A stretch of 64,000 nt of DNA from Streptomyces sp. MH60. GTDB lineage: Bacteria; Actinomycetota; Actinomycetes; Streptomycetales; Streptomycetaceae. Below are positions 50,421 to 58,492 of this stretch, in pieces. Under the pieces are notes generated by a model that did no database searches, was not told where the DNA came from, and saw nothing but the letters and a program-made list of their open reading frames with translations. Position 1 is the stretch's first letter, and each line of letters starts with the position of its first letter. A program made the translations under genes and the position numbers. Location of the stretch: positions 1 through 64,000 of the forward strand of contig NZ_MULI01000024.1 in NCBI RefSeq assembly GCF_002939385.1, written 5' to 3'.

Positions 50421-51026
50421 ATGCCCCGAAATGACTCCTACGCTCAGGGGGTCCAGTACCCGATCCTGGGCGACGCACCGGATATCGAAGAGGCTTTCAA
50501 GCCCGTAGTCGACGGCATCGTGCCGAAGACCGTCATGCGTTTCGCCAACGCCAACGCGCGTTCGGCGGCGTTGACGGGTGCCACAAAGCCCGTTCCCGGA
50601 ATGATCACCTACCTAATCGCGGAGGATCGATGGGACAGGCGAGACGGCGACAACGTTTGGCGTCCGTTGAGCCCCGGGCCGTGGAAGCCTTTTACGTTCG
50701 TGTCGAGTTACTCGGCAAGTTCGGGTGGACCGGCCTATCGCATCGTGAACAACACCGTCGAACTACGCGGGACGTTCCAGAAGACAAGCGGCGGGCTCTT
50801 CATCACGAATGACGAAACAAAGTTCGCAACGCTCCCAACGGAGGCGCGGCCGACGGGGGGATGGCGGTACTTCACCGTCGCCACGAACCTGCACCAGGTG
50901 ACCGCGACGACCTACCACTCCGCCCGCCTCTCGGTAGGTACTGACGGGTCGATGAACTTCGCCTGCCAACTCAACTCAAAGACGCAGTGGATATCCCTCG
51001 ACGGAGTCCGCTTCAGCATCGACTAA
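50421..51026 (+). CDS. Tail fibre or minor tail protein
   Basis: The protein is 201 aa. A short N-terminal attachment part (YPILGDAPDIEEAFKPVVDGIVPKTVMRF) and a GMITYLIAEDRWDRRDGDNVWRPLSPGPW segment are recurrent in actinophage fibres. The rest is beta-rich with Ser/Thr and aromatic residues. It probably contributes to adsorption. A strong terminator follows. Confidence 0.7.
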   Translation: MPRNDSYAQGVQYPILGDAPDIEEAFKPVVDGIVPKTVMRFANANARSAALTGATKPVPGMITYLIAEDRWDRRDGDNVWRPLSPGPWKPFTFVSSYSASSGGPAYRIVNNTVELRGTFQKTSGGLFITNDETKFATLPTEARPTGGWRYFTVATNLHQVTATTYHSARLSVGTDGSMNFACQLNSKTQWISLDGVRFSID

Positions 51027-51044
51027 CCGCAGCACACCGACGAA

Positions 51045-51068
51045 GCCCCGCAGCGACGGGGCGCTTTT
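51045..51068 (+). terminator. Intrinsic terminator before the endolysin gene
   Basis: GCCCCG (51045-51050) and CGGGGC (51057-51062) enclose CAGCGA, followed by GCTTTT. This is a classical rho-independent terminator 18 bases after the fibre stop. Confidence 0.8.
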
Positions 51069-51090
51069 CATGCCCTGGAGAGGACTGCAC

Positions 51091-52269
51091 ATGGGTGAAA
51101 TATGGATCAAGGAAGCGGAGAGGCTGGGGGACGGCGACATCGGCGGATCGATGGACACCCCGTCGGCTCCGCCCCGTGTCGTCTGGCACACCACGGAGAG
51201 CGGGGCGGGGGACGCGGCCTTCAACGCCGTCGGCTCGTACCTCAGCCGCGCGGCGTCGGAGCCGCACATCCTCTACGACCCCGTCACTGACCGCATCGGA
51301 CAGTACGGCCCGCTGAACGAGAGCGCGCGTGCTCTGCGGAACGACGGGTCGACGAGGACGAACCGCACCGGCCGCGTCTGTATCCAGATTGAGGTACTGG
51401 CCCGCGCCAGCAAGCCCTTCACCGACTACTGGAAGCCCGGCCCGAACTTCAAGGCCCTCATGCGTGCGATCCGCTCGTGGGGTGTTCCGGACACCTGGCC
51501 CGCCGGCTCCTGCGCTCCCGGCGCCTCCCGTCCCCGCACCACGTGGGCGACGCGGGGCGGGCACTACGGCCACTGCCACATCCCGGGCAACGACCACTGG
51601 GACCCGGGCAACATCGACCGCAACGCCATCCTGACGGCTGCGGGAGGAAGCGGCAGCGTCCCGCAGGGAGGCTCGTCGGGCGGCAGCTCCGGCGGCTCGT
51701 CCGTCGCCCGCTACCAGGTCACCATCAACGGCCTGAAGTACGGATACGGGGCCTCCGGCTCACACGTGACGGCCGTCGGCAAGGCTCTCGTCGCGCAGGG
51801 CTGCTCCGCCTACTCCGAAGGCCCTGGCCCGAACTGGACGGACGCGGACACCCGCAGCTACCAGAAGTGGCAGCGCAAGCTTGGCTACAGCGGGAGCGAC
51901 GCCGACGGAGTCCCCGGCGAGTCGTCCCTGAAGCGCCTCCTGGGTACCCTGCCCGGCGCCTCGAAGCACTCTTCAAAGCCGACCGTCGACCTGTCCAACG
52001 TCGTCGCTGCGGCTCGTCGTGACCCGGGCCTGAAGCAGGGCGGAACGACTCACGCGGCCGACGTCCGCGTCGTCGAGGCGGCCCTGAAGGCGGAGGGCCT
52101 CCTCTCCTCGACCTATGCGTCCGACGGCTCCTTCGGCACTACCACTGTCGCGGCTTACCGCAAGTGGCAGCAGCGCTGCGGCTACTCCGGCTCCGACGCG
52201 GACGGCATCCCGGGCAAGGCGTCGCTGGAGAAGTTGGGCGCGAAGCGCGGCTTCAAGGTCAAGGCGTGA
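51091..52269 (+). CDS. Endolysin: amidase with two peptidoglycan-binding modules
   Basis: The protein is 392 aa from ATG 51091. N-terminal amidase-2-like domain with VVWHTTESG (His33) and GHYGHCHIPGNDHWDPG (His about 160-168) as zinc ligands, predicted to cut the MurNAc-L-Ala bond. A Gly/Ser linker (about 195-206) leads to two similar modules (about 207-290 and 300-390), each with YQKWQRKLGYSGSDADGVPG-type text, the repeat of wall-binding domains in actinophage lysins. It lyses the host at the end of infection. Confidence 0.9.
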   Translation: MGEIWIKEAERLGDGDIGGSMDTPSAPPRVVWHTTESGAGDAAFNAVGSYLSRAASEPHILYDPVTDRIGQYGPLNESARALRNDGSTRTNRTGRVCIQIEVLARASKPFTDYWKPGPNFKALMRAIRSWGVPDTWPAGSCAPGASRPRTTWATRGGHYGHCHIPGNDHWDPGNIDRNAILTAAGGSGSVPQGGSSGGSSGGSSVARYQVTINGLKYGYGASGSHVTAVGKALVAQGCSAYSEGPGPNWTDADTRSYQKWQRKLGYSGSDADGVPGESSLKRLLGTLPGASKHSSKPTVDLSNVVAAARRDPGLKQGGTTHAADVRVVEAALKAEGLLSSTYASDGSFGTTTVAAYRKWQQRCGYSGSDADGIPGKASLEKLGAKRGFKVKA

Positions 52270-52276
52270 GTGCCTC

Positions 52277-52576
52277 ATGGAAGTGCTGATCGCCATCATC
52301 GGCGCCCTTGGCGTCGTGGGAGCGGCGGCAGTGGCGGCCCTCATCCCCCTCATCACGCGCCGTACCCGCGGCGCAGTGGAGGCGGAGGGGGCCGTCACCC
52401 GGGAGGCCGTGGCGGACACCGTCGCGGCCCTCGGGGCGCAGCTCAATGCCCGTATCGACGACGTTCGCGACGACATGGACGACGTCCGCGAAAACCTCTC
52501 ACGCGTCCGTGAGTGGCAGGCCGGCCACGACGCCGAACATCTGCTCATCGGGCGTCCCGACACACGAGGAGAATGA
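52277..52576 (+). CDS. Membrane-anchored coiled-coil protein, possible holin
   Basis: The 99-aa product has one N-terminal transmembrane helix (LIAIIGALGVVGAAAVAALIPLI), a basic RRTR stop-transfer, and an acidic coiled coil (NARIDDVRDDMDDVRENLSRVREW). Genes of this DUF2746-like form stand next to lysins in many actinophages and are often called holin or minor tail protein. It follows the endolysin after seven bases. Either role is possible. Confidence 0.65.
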   Translation: MEVLIAIIGALGVVGAAAVAALIPLITRRTRGAVEAEGAVTREAVADTVAALGAQLNARIDDVRDDMDDVRENLSRVREWQAGHDAEHLLIGRPDTRGE

Positions 52577-53515
52577 ATGGCCATCCCCGAAGGCATCGCG
52601 ACGGTCGCCGTCACGGGCCGATACATCCGCCCTGACGGGACTCCGCTGTCGGGGACGGTCAGCTTTACCCCTCCCGCGCGCCTGACCTTCCCCGACGCCG
52701 ACACGATCAGCGCGGGCGCTGCAACGGTGGCGCTGGACGCCGATGGCGCCTTCTTCGTCAGCCTCATCGCCACCGACGTTCCCGGTATGCAGCCGGAGGA
52801 CTGGACGTACACCGTCACGGAGAAGATGGGCAAGGCGCCAGAGCGCACTTACGCCATCGTGCTGCCCTCCGCCACGCCGTCCGTCGACCTGGCGGACATC
52901 GCACCGGCCAACCCGGCGGACGGAGAGTACGTCCTCGTTACCGGACCTGCGGGGAAGGACGGGTCGAAGATTTACAGCGGCACCGGAGCCCCCGCGACGG
53001 GGACCGGCGTCGACGGTGACTACTACGTCGACACGACCTCTGGCGCTGTGACGCTCTACGGCCCGAAGGCAGGCGGGGTATGGCCGTCGACGGGCGTTGT
53101 GCTGGGGAGTGGCAATCTCGTCACGTCGGTCAACACCAAGACGGGAGCGGTGACACTGACCGCCTCCGACGTCGGCGCAGTGCCCATCGCCGGCGGTACC
53201 GCAACGGGGCCTGTGAACATTCAGCCGACATCAGGCAACGCCCTCACGGCGTTTGGATCGACGGACCCCGCAACGTACTTCCGCGTGACCGCCGAAGGCC
53301 ACCCGTACAGCAATAGCCTTCGGCCCACCTTCTACAACATCGGCATCGGCGACACCCTGGCCCCCTTCGGCGGAGGCAAGTTCGTGCTCGGTCTGAAGAA
53401 CGTTCTCACGGTCCCCACGGGAACGCCGGGCAACGGCGGCATCCTCTACGCCGAAGGCGGAGCGTTGAAGTTCCGGGGCGGCAACGGCACCGTGACGACC
53501 ATCGCCCCCGCCTAA
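52577..53515 (+). CDS. Tail fibre protein with collagen-like segment
   Basis: The 312-aa product has an N-terminal beta domain of about 110 aa (ATVAVTGRYIRPDGTPLSGTVSF), a short GPAGKDGSK collagen-like turn, a linker with TGVDGDYYVDTTSGAVTLYGPK as found in many phage fibres, and a beta-rich tip. Directly abuts the previous gene. It is a second adsorption fibre, placed after lysis as in several Streptomyces phages. Confidence 0.8.
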   Translation: MAIPEGIATVAVTGRYIRPDGTPLSGTVSFTPPARLTFPDADTISAGAATVALDADGAFFVSLIATDVPGMQPEDWTYTVTEKMGKAPERTYAIVLPSATPSVDLADIAPANPADGEYVLVTGPAGKDGSKIYSGTGAPATGTGVDGDYYVDTTSGAVTLYGPKAGGVWPSTGVVLGSGNLVTSVNTKTGAVTLTASDVGAVPIAGGTATGPVNIQPTSGNALTAFGSTDPATYFRVTAEGHPYSNSLRPTFYNIGIGDTLAPFGGGKFVLGLKNVLTVPTGTPGNGGILYAEGGALKFRGGNGTVTTIAPA

Positions 53516-53528
53516 AAATCTCCACCCC

Positions 53529-53575
53529 TCAGCGTCACATCCACCCCGGATTACGACACAACCAAGGTGTCAGGA
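53529..53575 (+). promoter_or_regulatory. Conserved intergenic box, copy B
   Basis: This copy has GTCACA (53534-53539), a 17-bp spacer and CACAAC (53557-53562). The spacer reads TCCACCCCGGATTACGA, differing from copies C and D at a few positions. It begins 14 bases after the fibre stop and ends 21 bases before the dNMP kinase start. No long hairpin precedes this copy. Confidence 0.65.
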
Positions 53576-53595
53576 CGCAGAGGGGATGAGGACGC

Positions 53596-54198
53596 ATGAA
53601 CATCGGCATCATCGGCCGCGCCAGGGCCGGCAAGGACACCGCCGGCAAGTGGCTCGTCGACAACCGCGGGTACCGGCGGGTCGCATTCGCGGACGCGCTG
53701 AAGGAAGCGGCGCTGAAGGTGGACCCGGCTATCCCGTTTCCGCGAAGGTGCCCCGGGCAGGAGGAGCGGCTCGTCATGCGACTGTCGGAGGTCGTTACCA
53801 CCTACGGGTGGGAGAGAGGCAAGGATCTCACTCCTGAGGTCCGCCGCTTCCTCCAGGAACTCGGAGCCGCCGTCCGCGACATCGACGAGGACTTCTGGCT
53901 CCGCGCCGCCATGAAGAAGGTGGTGGAGGCCAACGACGCGAGCGTCCCTGCGGTCATCACCGACGTCAGGTACCCGAACGAAGCGGCCTCCCTCAAGCGT
54001 GCGGGCTTCCACCTGGTCTACATCGACCGCCCCGGCGTTCCGCAGATGGACCACGCGTCGGAGAACTCCCTCACGTCGACGGACGCGCAGTACTACGTCC
54101 TCAATGCTGGCACCGTGAGTGACCTGCACGAGGACATGGAGTTCATCGCGGACAACATCACCGACGCGGAGTCCCGCCGCTTCGCCATGAAGTTCTAA
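53596..54198 (+). CDS. Deoxynucleoside monophosphate kinase
   Basis: The protein is 200 aa. A P-loop GRARAGKDTAGKW (residues 7-19) is in the form used by T4-type dNMP kinases, with ELGAAVRDIDEDFWLRAAMKK and VITDVRYPNEAASLKRAGFHLVYIDRPG further on, where the DVRYPNEA text is characteristic. It raises dNTP supply for phage replication. ATG preceded by GATGAGGA. Its control by box B separates it from the structural genes. Confidence 0.87.
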   Translation: MNIGIIGRARAGKDTAGKWLVDNRGYRRVAFADALKEAALKVDPAIPFPRRCPGQEERLVMRLSEVVTTYGWERGKDLTPEVRRFLQELGAAVRDIDEDFWLRAAMKKVVEANDASVPAVITDVRYPNEAASLKRAGFHLVYIDRPGVPQMDHASENSLTSTDAQYYVLNAGTVSDLHEDMEFIADNITDAESRRFAMKF

Positions 54199-54210
54199 CG
54201 AAAGGTACTC

Positions 54211-54456
54211 ATGCCCCAGCGCTTCTGGTCCTACCTCAACCGCCTCTACCTCCGCGGCCTCGTCGCCCTCCAGATCTTCGCCGCGCAGGAGCCCGTGCGA
54301 CTCCGCGCGGCCCTGACGTCGGCCGTGATCGCCCTGACGGTCGTCTTCCCCGCCATCGACGCCGGCACGGCGGAGACGATCGGCGCCGTCGGCGTCGTGG
54401 CGCTGCCGCTCCTCGTCGGCGAGAGCGCGCGGCGGAAGGTGACGCCGACGGAGTAG
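54211..54456 (+). CDS. Small membrane protein, probable holin
   Basis: The 81-aa product has a charged amphipathic N-terminus, two hydrophobic segments (AALTSAVIALTVVFPAIDAG and IGAVGVVALPLLVGESA) and a short basic end. The size and two-helix layout fit a class II holin, though it is separated from the endolysin by two genes. It is co-transcribed with the dNMP kinase and followed by a strong terminator. Confidence 0.65.
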   Translation: MPQRFWSYLNRLYLRGLVALQIFAAQEPVRLRAALTSAVIALTVVFPAIDAGTAETIGAVGVVALPLLVGESARRKVTPTE

Positions 54457-54471
54457 GACGCGCAGTATCGA

Positions 54472-54515
54472 AGCCCCCTGTCATCCCACGTATTGGGACG
54501 GCAGGGGGCTTTTTG
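54472..54515 (+). terminator. Strong intrinsic terminator
   Basis: AGCCCCCTG (54472-54480) pairs with CAGGGGGCT (54502-54510), with further CCCA/TGGG pairing inside, followed by TTTTTG. It ends the structural/lysis transcript. Confidence 0.88.
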
Positions 54516-54610
54516 TGTTTGTGGGGAAGTTAGCTATTCGGACGCACATTCGGTTTACATCGACGGACCCCGTGCCCGCGCAGGTTGACACGCGACACGT
54601 GCAAGATGCA

Positions 54611-54630
54611 CGCGTAAAACGACTCACGCC
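54611..54630. promoter_or_regulatory. 20-bp operator-like motif, copy 1
   Basis: CGCGTAAAACGACTCACGCC is one of three copies. The ends CGCGT and ACGCC are nearly complementary. It lies 41 bases upstream of the TATACT box of the SprT-like gene. Confidence 0.6.
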
Positions 54631-54670
54631 TTGACTGATTCTTGAGAGGTGGGGTGGCCGACATACCTCC

Positions 54671-54676
54671 TATACT
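54671..54676 (+). promoter_or_regulatory. -10 box TATACT, leaderless
   Basis: TATACT stands seven bases before the ATG at 54684. The best -35 match (TTGAGA, 54642) is too far away at 23 bp, so activation by a phage factor is possible. The 152 bp between the terminator and this promoter contain the operator-like motif. Confidence 0.55.
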
Positions 54677-54683
54677 CCGCGGC

Positions 54684-55310
54684 ATGCCGACCTCACCCGG
54701 CCCTCTACTGTCCGCCCTCGACTCCCTATGGGAGCGCCTGAGGACCCGCATAGAGGAGCTGCCACCAATCAATCCCGTCATCTCACCCACGACCCGACTA
54801 CTGGACCACGGGCCTACCCGCTGGGCCCGGGACGAGGACGGACGAGTCTCCGGCCTCGTCGTCACCGCAGACACGCTCCAGGGAGGCCCTGACGTCCTCC
54901 TGGAGACCGTCCTTCACGACGCCGCCCATCTGCTCTGTTGGTGCCGCGGAGTCGACGACACGACCATGCACGGCGTCTACCACAACCAGAATTTCCTAGC
55001 GGCTGCGGAGGAGGTGGGACTCGAATGGCCCGAAGGGGCGAAGCGGCTTCAAGGGAAGGGCTACCACGCCCCTGTCCTTTCGGCGGAGACCAGGGAGTAC
55101 CACGCACAGAGCCTCAGGGAGCTGGAGGAGGCTATCCCCCTCGTCCTCCCTCATCTGGAGCTACCGCCGACGTCGAACCGGGGACGAGTCGACCGGCTGA
55201 CCTACGCATGCAAGTGCGATTCGCCTAGGCGTTTCCGCATCTCTCGCACCGTGGCCGCGCAAGGCGGAATCACGTGCAACGTCTGTGGGCACGAATTCGC
55301 GCCGGAGTGA
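54684..55310 (+). CDS. SprT-like zinc protein
   Basis: The protein is 208 aa. The helix VLHDAAHLLCWCRG carries HDxxH in place of the HExxH protease motif, followed by HGVYHNQNFLAAAEEVGLEW with the third His, as in SprT-like proteins. A C-terminal zinc ribbon (YACKCDSPRR and CNVCGHEF) is also typical. Loss of the Glu suggests it is not an ordinary protease, or that Asp substitutes. It is first gene of the early-type region, with its own promoter. Confidence 0.75.
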   Translation: MPTSPGPLLSALDSLWERLRTRIEELPPINPVISPTTRLLDHGPTRWARDEDGRVSGLVVTADTLQGGPDVLLETVLHDAAHLLCWCRGVDDTTMHGVYHNQNFLAAAEEVGLEWPEGAKRLQGKGYHAPVLSAETREYHAQSLRELEEAIPLVLPHLELPPTSNRGRVDRLTYACKCDSPRRFRISRTVAAQGGITCNVCGHEFAPE

Positions 55311-55319
55311 TCAAGCAGA

Positions 55320-55365
55320 AGTACCGTGGGGTAAGGTCTACTCGTTGTCAGTGCTTCACGGTACT
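55320..55365. promoter_or_regulatory. Inverted repeat in an early-region promoter area
   Basis: AGTACCGTG (55320-55328) and CACGGTACT (55357-55365) are perfectly complementary nine-base arms 28 bp apart, between the SprT-like stop and the next gene at 55403. An operator for two dimers or one looped complex is possible. Confidence 0.5.
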
Positions 55366-55402
55366 CTGCCAACGGCAGACGTGCGTCTAGGGAGAGGTCG
55401 AA

Positions 55403-56176
55403 ATGAGCCCGAAGGAAGTTGCCCGACTGCGCGACGGCGAAGTGACGCACGTCGACGCTGCGAGCGCCCAGGCTCTCGACCTCGAAGCCATTGAGAACGA
55501 CGCGACGTCGGCGCTCATCGCACGCGGCGCTGCCTATGCGCGTGAGTACGCCGCCATCGAGGACAAGGCGGAGATCCTCGCGAAGAACATCGGCGTCGTC
55601 CTCATCGCGTTGCGCAAGCGGCATGACGACTGGCTAGGGCGTTCGTACCCGTACCGTCAGGACGTCGCGGAGGTCTACCGGGCGGCCAACATCCACGACA
55701 GGGCGCAACTAACACGAGTCCAGGCCAACGTGAGGTACCACGTTGGCAACATGCTCAGGCGCCACCTAACGCCCCGGGAACTGAAGGCGCTGGAGTTGAA
55801 CGAAGCGTCTCCGCTGGAGCGGCAACAGGACCGACGGGCCACTGACGCAACTATTCTCCGTGCGACAAAGGTGTCCGCGGAGGTGACGGCCTCGACTCCG
55901 AAGACGTCGCAGGTGACGAAGAAGCCTTCAAAGGGTGGCCAGACAGAGATCGTCCCCACGCAGGCCGGCGGACCCGGCACAGGCGTCAAGGCGACGGCCG
56001 ACCATCTCCGCCTGGCCCACGTCGCTGCCTCCATCGTCGGTCAACTCGACGTCGATGTGATCGCCGGACATATGACCGATGGACAGCGTGCCAAACTTGA
56101 CGAGGAGCTTGCGGAGCTGGAGCGCACCGTCCGCCGGCTGCGCCGCCACGTGAAAACCCGCAGGTCAGAGGGCTGA
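55403..56176 (+). CDS. Unknown protein with helical C-terminus
   Basis: The 257-aa product has ATSALIARGAAYAREYAAIEDKAEILAKN near the start, a middle block with LTRVQANVRYHVGNMLRRHLTPRELKALEL, a disordered Lys/Thr-rich linker, and a C-terminal DEELAELERTVRRLRRHVKTRR helix that could bind nucleic acid. The middle part suggests a helix-turn-helix-like DNA-binding fold, but no family is recognised. Its promoter area has an inverted repeat; a control protein is possible. Confidence 0.65.
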   Translation: MSPKEVARLRDGEVTHVDAASAQALDLEAIENDATSALIARGAAYAREYAAIEDKAEILAKNIGVVLIALRKRHDDWLGRSYPYRQDVAEVYRAANIHDRAQLTRVQANVRYHVGNMLRRHLTPRELKALELNEASPLERQQDRRATDATILRATKVSAEVTASTPKTSQVTKKPSKGGQTEIVPTQAGGPGTGVKATADHLRLAHVAASIVGQLDVDVIAGHMTDGQRAKLDEELAELERTVRRLRRHVKTRRSEG

Positions 56177-56224
56177 TCCGCCTCCTCGTCGACCAGCCTC
56201 CCCGCCCTCCGCAGGTCAGACTCC

Positions 56225-56317
56225 AGGCCAAAGTGTCGAACTAACCCCCTACTTTCACTTTTCTCTACACGCGTTAGAGAGAAATTGAAAACAGGGGTTA
56301 GTTCGACACTTTGGCCT
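56225..56317. repeat. Long hairpin, copy 2 of the duplicated control module
   Basis: Arms of 24 bases (56225-56248 and 56294-56317) are perfectly complementary; the inner part (TTTCACTTTTCTCT against AGAGAAATTGAAA) continues the stem with a few mismatches to a short ACACGCGTTAG loop. The total stem is about 40 bp. It shares GCCAAAGTGTCGAACTAACC with the hairpin at 26661. Box C follows 41 bases downstream. Confidence 0.85.
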
Positions 56318-56358
56318 GCGGTCTGTCCAGGGGGAGGATGCGCGGAAGATCTTCGACG

Positions 56359-56404
56359 TCCAGCGTCACATCCGGCCCCGATTACGACATAACTCATGTG
56401 TAAG
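56359..56404 (+). promoter_or_regulatory. Conserved intergenic box, copy C
   Basis: GTCACA (56365-56370), 17-bp spacer, CATAAC (56388-56393). The 46 bases are identical to copy D at 63479-63524. It precedes the nuclease gene by 28 bases, and the ribosome site (GGAGG) lies between. Confidence 0.78.
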
Positions 56405-56432
56405 CCACTGACGGACAGCACATGGAGGCCAC

Positions 56433-57236
56433 ATGGCCGGAGTGAGTACGATCAAACGCGGGGGGTCCCGCTTCTACATCGATCCCGACGACGGGGACAT
56501 CAAGGTTCCTGGCGTGACGAGCGTTGTGGGCCAACTGCCCAAAGACTTCCTGACCTTCTGGGCGGCGAAGGAGGCGGCACAGGCGGCCGTCGAGAACTGG
56601 GACATCGTCTCCCAGCTCATACAACGGGACCCGAAGGGCGCGGAGGACTACCTCAAGTCGGCCCACCGCCGGAAGAGCAAGGCGGCGACGGACCTGGGGT
56701 CTGCGGCGCACGACTACTTCGAGCGCCTGGCGCGTGGGGAGGTCATCAACGACCGTCACGTCCACGTGGACGTGAAGCAGCACGTCAGGCACTTCCGTGA
56801 GTTTCTCGACGAGGTACAGCCAGAGTTCCTCTACCTGGAGGAAACCATCTGGCACGACACCCACAAGGTGGCAGGCTCGTTCGATGCCATCGCCAAGGTG
56901 GACGGCGACCTCGTTGTGCTGGACTGGAAGACGAGTAAGGCCGTCTACGATTCTGTAGCTCTCCAGCTCAGCGCCTACCGCTACGCCGACCGCATCATCC
57001 TCGCGGAGACGGGGGAGTCGGTCCCCATGCCGGAGCTTGCTGGCGGTGCCGTTCTCCACGTCCGTCCGGAGGGGTGGTCCTTCGTTCCGGTCAAGTGCGA
57101 TCGGGAGGTGTTCGACACCTTCCTTGCCCTGCGCAAGGTCTTCGACTGGGAGACGGCGGGGAAGAAGAAGGTCGTCGGCAAGCCCATCGCGCAGGGTGGC
57201 GAGCGGCAGACGGGGACTGCGAGGCGGGCGGCGTGA
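56433..57236 (+). CDS. PD-(D/E)XK nuclease (RecB/Cas4-type)
   Basis: The 267-aa product has LGSAAHDYFERLARG with the conserved His, GSFDAIAK with Asp151, and VVLDWKTSK with Asp164 and Lys166, then LQLSAYRYADRI. These are the RecB-family nuclease motifs. Phage members act as 5'-3' exonucleases in recombination or DNA degradation. No annealing protein gene is adjacent in this window. Expression is probably from box C. Confidence 0.85.
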   Translation: MAGVSTIKRGGSRFYIDPDDGDIKVPGVTSVVGQLPKDFLTFWAAKEAAQAAVENWDIVSQLIQRDPKGAEDYLKSAHRRKSKAATDLGSAAHDYFERLARGEVINDRHVHVDVKQHVRHFREFLDEVQPEFLYLEETIWHDTHKVAGSFDAIAKVDGDLVVLDWKTSKAVYDSVALQLSAYRYADRIILAETGESVPMPELAGGAVLHVRPEGWSFVPVKCDREVFDTFLALRKVFDWETAGKKKVVGKPIAQGGERQTGTARRAA

Positions 57237-57697
57237 GGGCGCGCTATGAGGTCACCTACAACCGCAACGACACTGTCGACCTGAAGCTGAGCGGCGTCAC
57301 GATACTGGGGTACGAGCAATCCGACCCGGAGCGCAGCGACGATCACGTGTCGCTGGGCATGTCGGCGGACGCGTTCGAGTTCCTCACGGGGGACAAGGTC
57401 CGCACGCACCTGAAGTCCTCTCTCGACGACGCTCTGAATCAGGTACAGCGGCTGAGCGACGAGCGTGACCTCTGGAAGTCCCTCGCCGAACGCCAGGACA
57501 ACACCGCCCCGCTCCGTATGGAGCTGAGTACCGTCAAGCGTGATCGCGACTTCTGGCGTAGTCGCTTCGAGGGCGCGCAGGCGAACGCGGAGTACGTCCG
57601 GGAGCAGTACGGGCATCCGGACGAAGTGGATGAGCTGAAGGCCGTCATCGTCAGCCAGGCCCGCGAGATCGCACGACTGAAGGGGGAGAGCGAGTGA
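57233..57697 (+). CDS. Coiled-coil phage protein of unknown function
   Basis: The 154-aa product has a beta-like first 60 residues (EVTYNRNDTVDLKLSGVTILG), then a long charged coiled coil (VQRLSDERDLWKSLAERQ, VDELKAVIVSQAREIARLKG). GTG overlaps the nuclease stop as GTGA. It may partner the nuclease; no family is recognised. Confidence 0.65.
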   Translation: MRARYEVTYNRNDTVDLKLSGVTILGYEQSDPERSDDHVSLGMSADAFEFLTGDKVRTHLKSSLDDALNQVQRLSDERDLWKSLAERQDNTAPLRMELSTVKRDRDFWRSRFEGAQANAEYVREQYGHPDEVDELKAVIVSQAREIARLKGESE

Positions 57698-57870
57698 GTA
57701 AGTACGGCGAAGGCGTGGAGGAGCCTTACGCCTTCAGCGGCCTCGTGTCCGTTGTAATCGACGAGCCGCTTGGCGAGCGGGCGCAGACGTCCTTGTCTCC
57801 CGACGAGGCCAGGCTCCTGGGGCTCCGGCTGATCAAGACGGCAGACGAAGCGGAGGCGCAGGAATGGTGA
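57694..57870 (+). CDS. 58-aa phage protein
   Basis: It begins with MSKYGEGVEEPYAFSG and ends EAEAQEW. GTG overlaps the previous stop and the TGA overlaps the next ATG. The regular overlaps at both ends are the main evidence. No function is recognised. Confidence 0.6.
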   Translation: MSKYGEGVEEPYAFSGLVSVVIDEPLGERAQTSLSPDEARLLGLRLIKTADEAEAQEW

Positions 57871-58088
57871 ACCAACGGCCCAACGGCGCCTTCATCGCCG
57901 GAGCCTGCCTGGGCGCCCTGGCCGTCCTCCCCTTCGAGGCATGGCTCCTGATGCTCGTCCTGGGCGCCGTGCACAGCGTCTTTGCCGTCGTCCCCGCGAT
58001 CGGCTTCGGGACGGCAGTCCTGTTCATGGTCGGCTGGAACCTGGGCGGCACGCTGGTGGCGGGTCTGTTCCGTCGTCTGCGCAAGTAG
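57864..58088 (+). CDS. Two-helix membrane protein
   Basis: The 74-aa product has two hydrophobic segments (GACLGALAVLPFEAWLLMLVLGA and AIGFGTAVLFMVGWNLGGTLVAGLF) and a basic end (RRLRK). It could be a holin-like or superinfection protein; its place in the early region argues against lysis. Confidence 0.6.
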   Translation: MVNQRPNGAFIAGACLGALAVLPFEAWLLMLVLGAVHSVFAVVPAIGFGTAVLFMVGWNLGGTLVAGLFRRLRK

Positions 58089-58102
58089 CACCAGTCACAC
58101 AC

Positions 58103-58129
58103 GCGGGGCGCCCAATGTGGGCGCCCCGC
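58103..58129 (+). terminator. Hairpin in a repeated intergenic cassette
   Basis: Perfect 11-bp arms GCGGGGCGCCC and GGGCGCCCCGC enclose AATGT. It follows the leader TAGCACCA..CACACACGC, repeated before the hairpin at 58965. Confidence 0.65.
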
Positions 58130-58155
58130 TTCGCATGCACACAGGAGGAGAGACC

Positions 58156-58479
58156 ATGACGCTCGGAGAGCTGATTGCCGTCCTGGAGGCGGAGGACCCC
58201 GCCAAGGAAGTCGCACGCGGCTTCACACACCCGCACTCGTACCGCGGGTACTACCGAGATCTTGCCTTCGAACCCGCAGGGCGGACGACCGTGGGCGAGA
58301 TGCTGGCCGACGCCTACGCGGCGCTGGGGGAGACCTTCGAAGGCTGGAAGGGCGGCGACTTCACGATGGGCCGCGACACTGACGTGTGGCTGTCCTACGA
58401 GGGCTGTTGCAGCGATGAGGAGATCACGGCGGCGTCTCTGGCTGCCATGCTGGCCAGCATGGCGGAGGCAGCCGCGTGA
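58156..58479 (+). CDS. Small phage protein of unknown function
   Basis: The 107-aa product has LGELIAVLEAEDPAKEVARGFTHPHSYRGYYRDLAFEPA and a SDEEITAASLAAML ending. This looks like a compact alpha/beta fold seen in several actinophage accessory proteins, but its role is unknown. The ATG has AGGAGGAG before it and follows the repeated hairpin. Confidence 0.65.
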   Translation: MTLGELIAVLEAEDPAKEVARGFTHPHSYRGYYRDLAFEPAGRTTVGEMLADAYAALGETFEGWKGGDFTMGRDTDVWLSYEGCCSDEEITAASLAAMLASMAEAAA

Positions 58480-58492
58480 AACGACTTACGCG
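58473..58492. promoter_or_regulatory. 20-bp operator-like motif, copy 2
   Basis: CGCGTGAAACGACTTACGCG differs from the other copies at two or three positions and has perfect CGCGT/ACGCG ends. It covers the GTG start of the lipoprotein gene. Confidence 0.5.

Noticed and set aside
55403..56176. The phage immunity repressor
   Set aside because: The protein has a possible DNA-binding look but no recognisable repressor domain, and its promoter area alone is not enough evidence.
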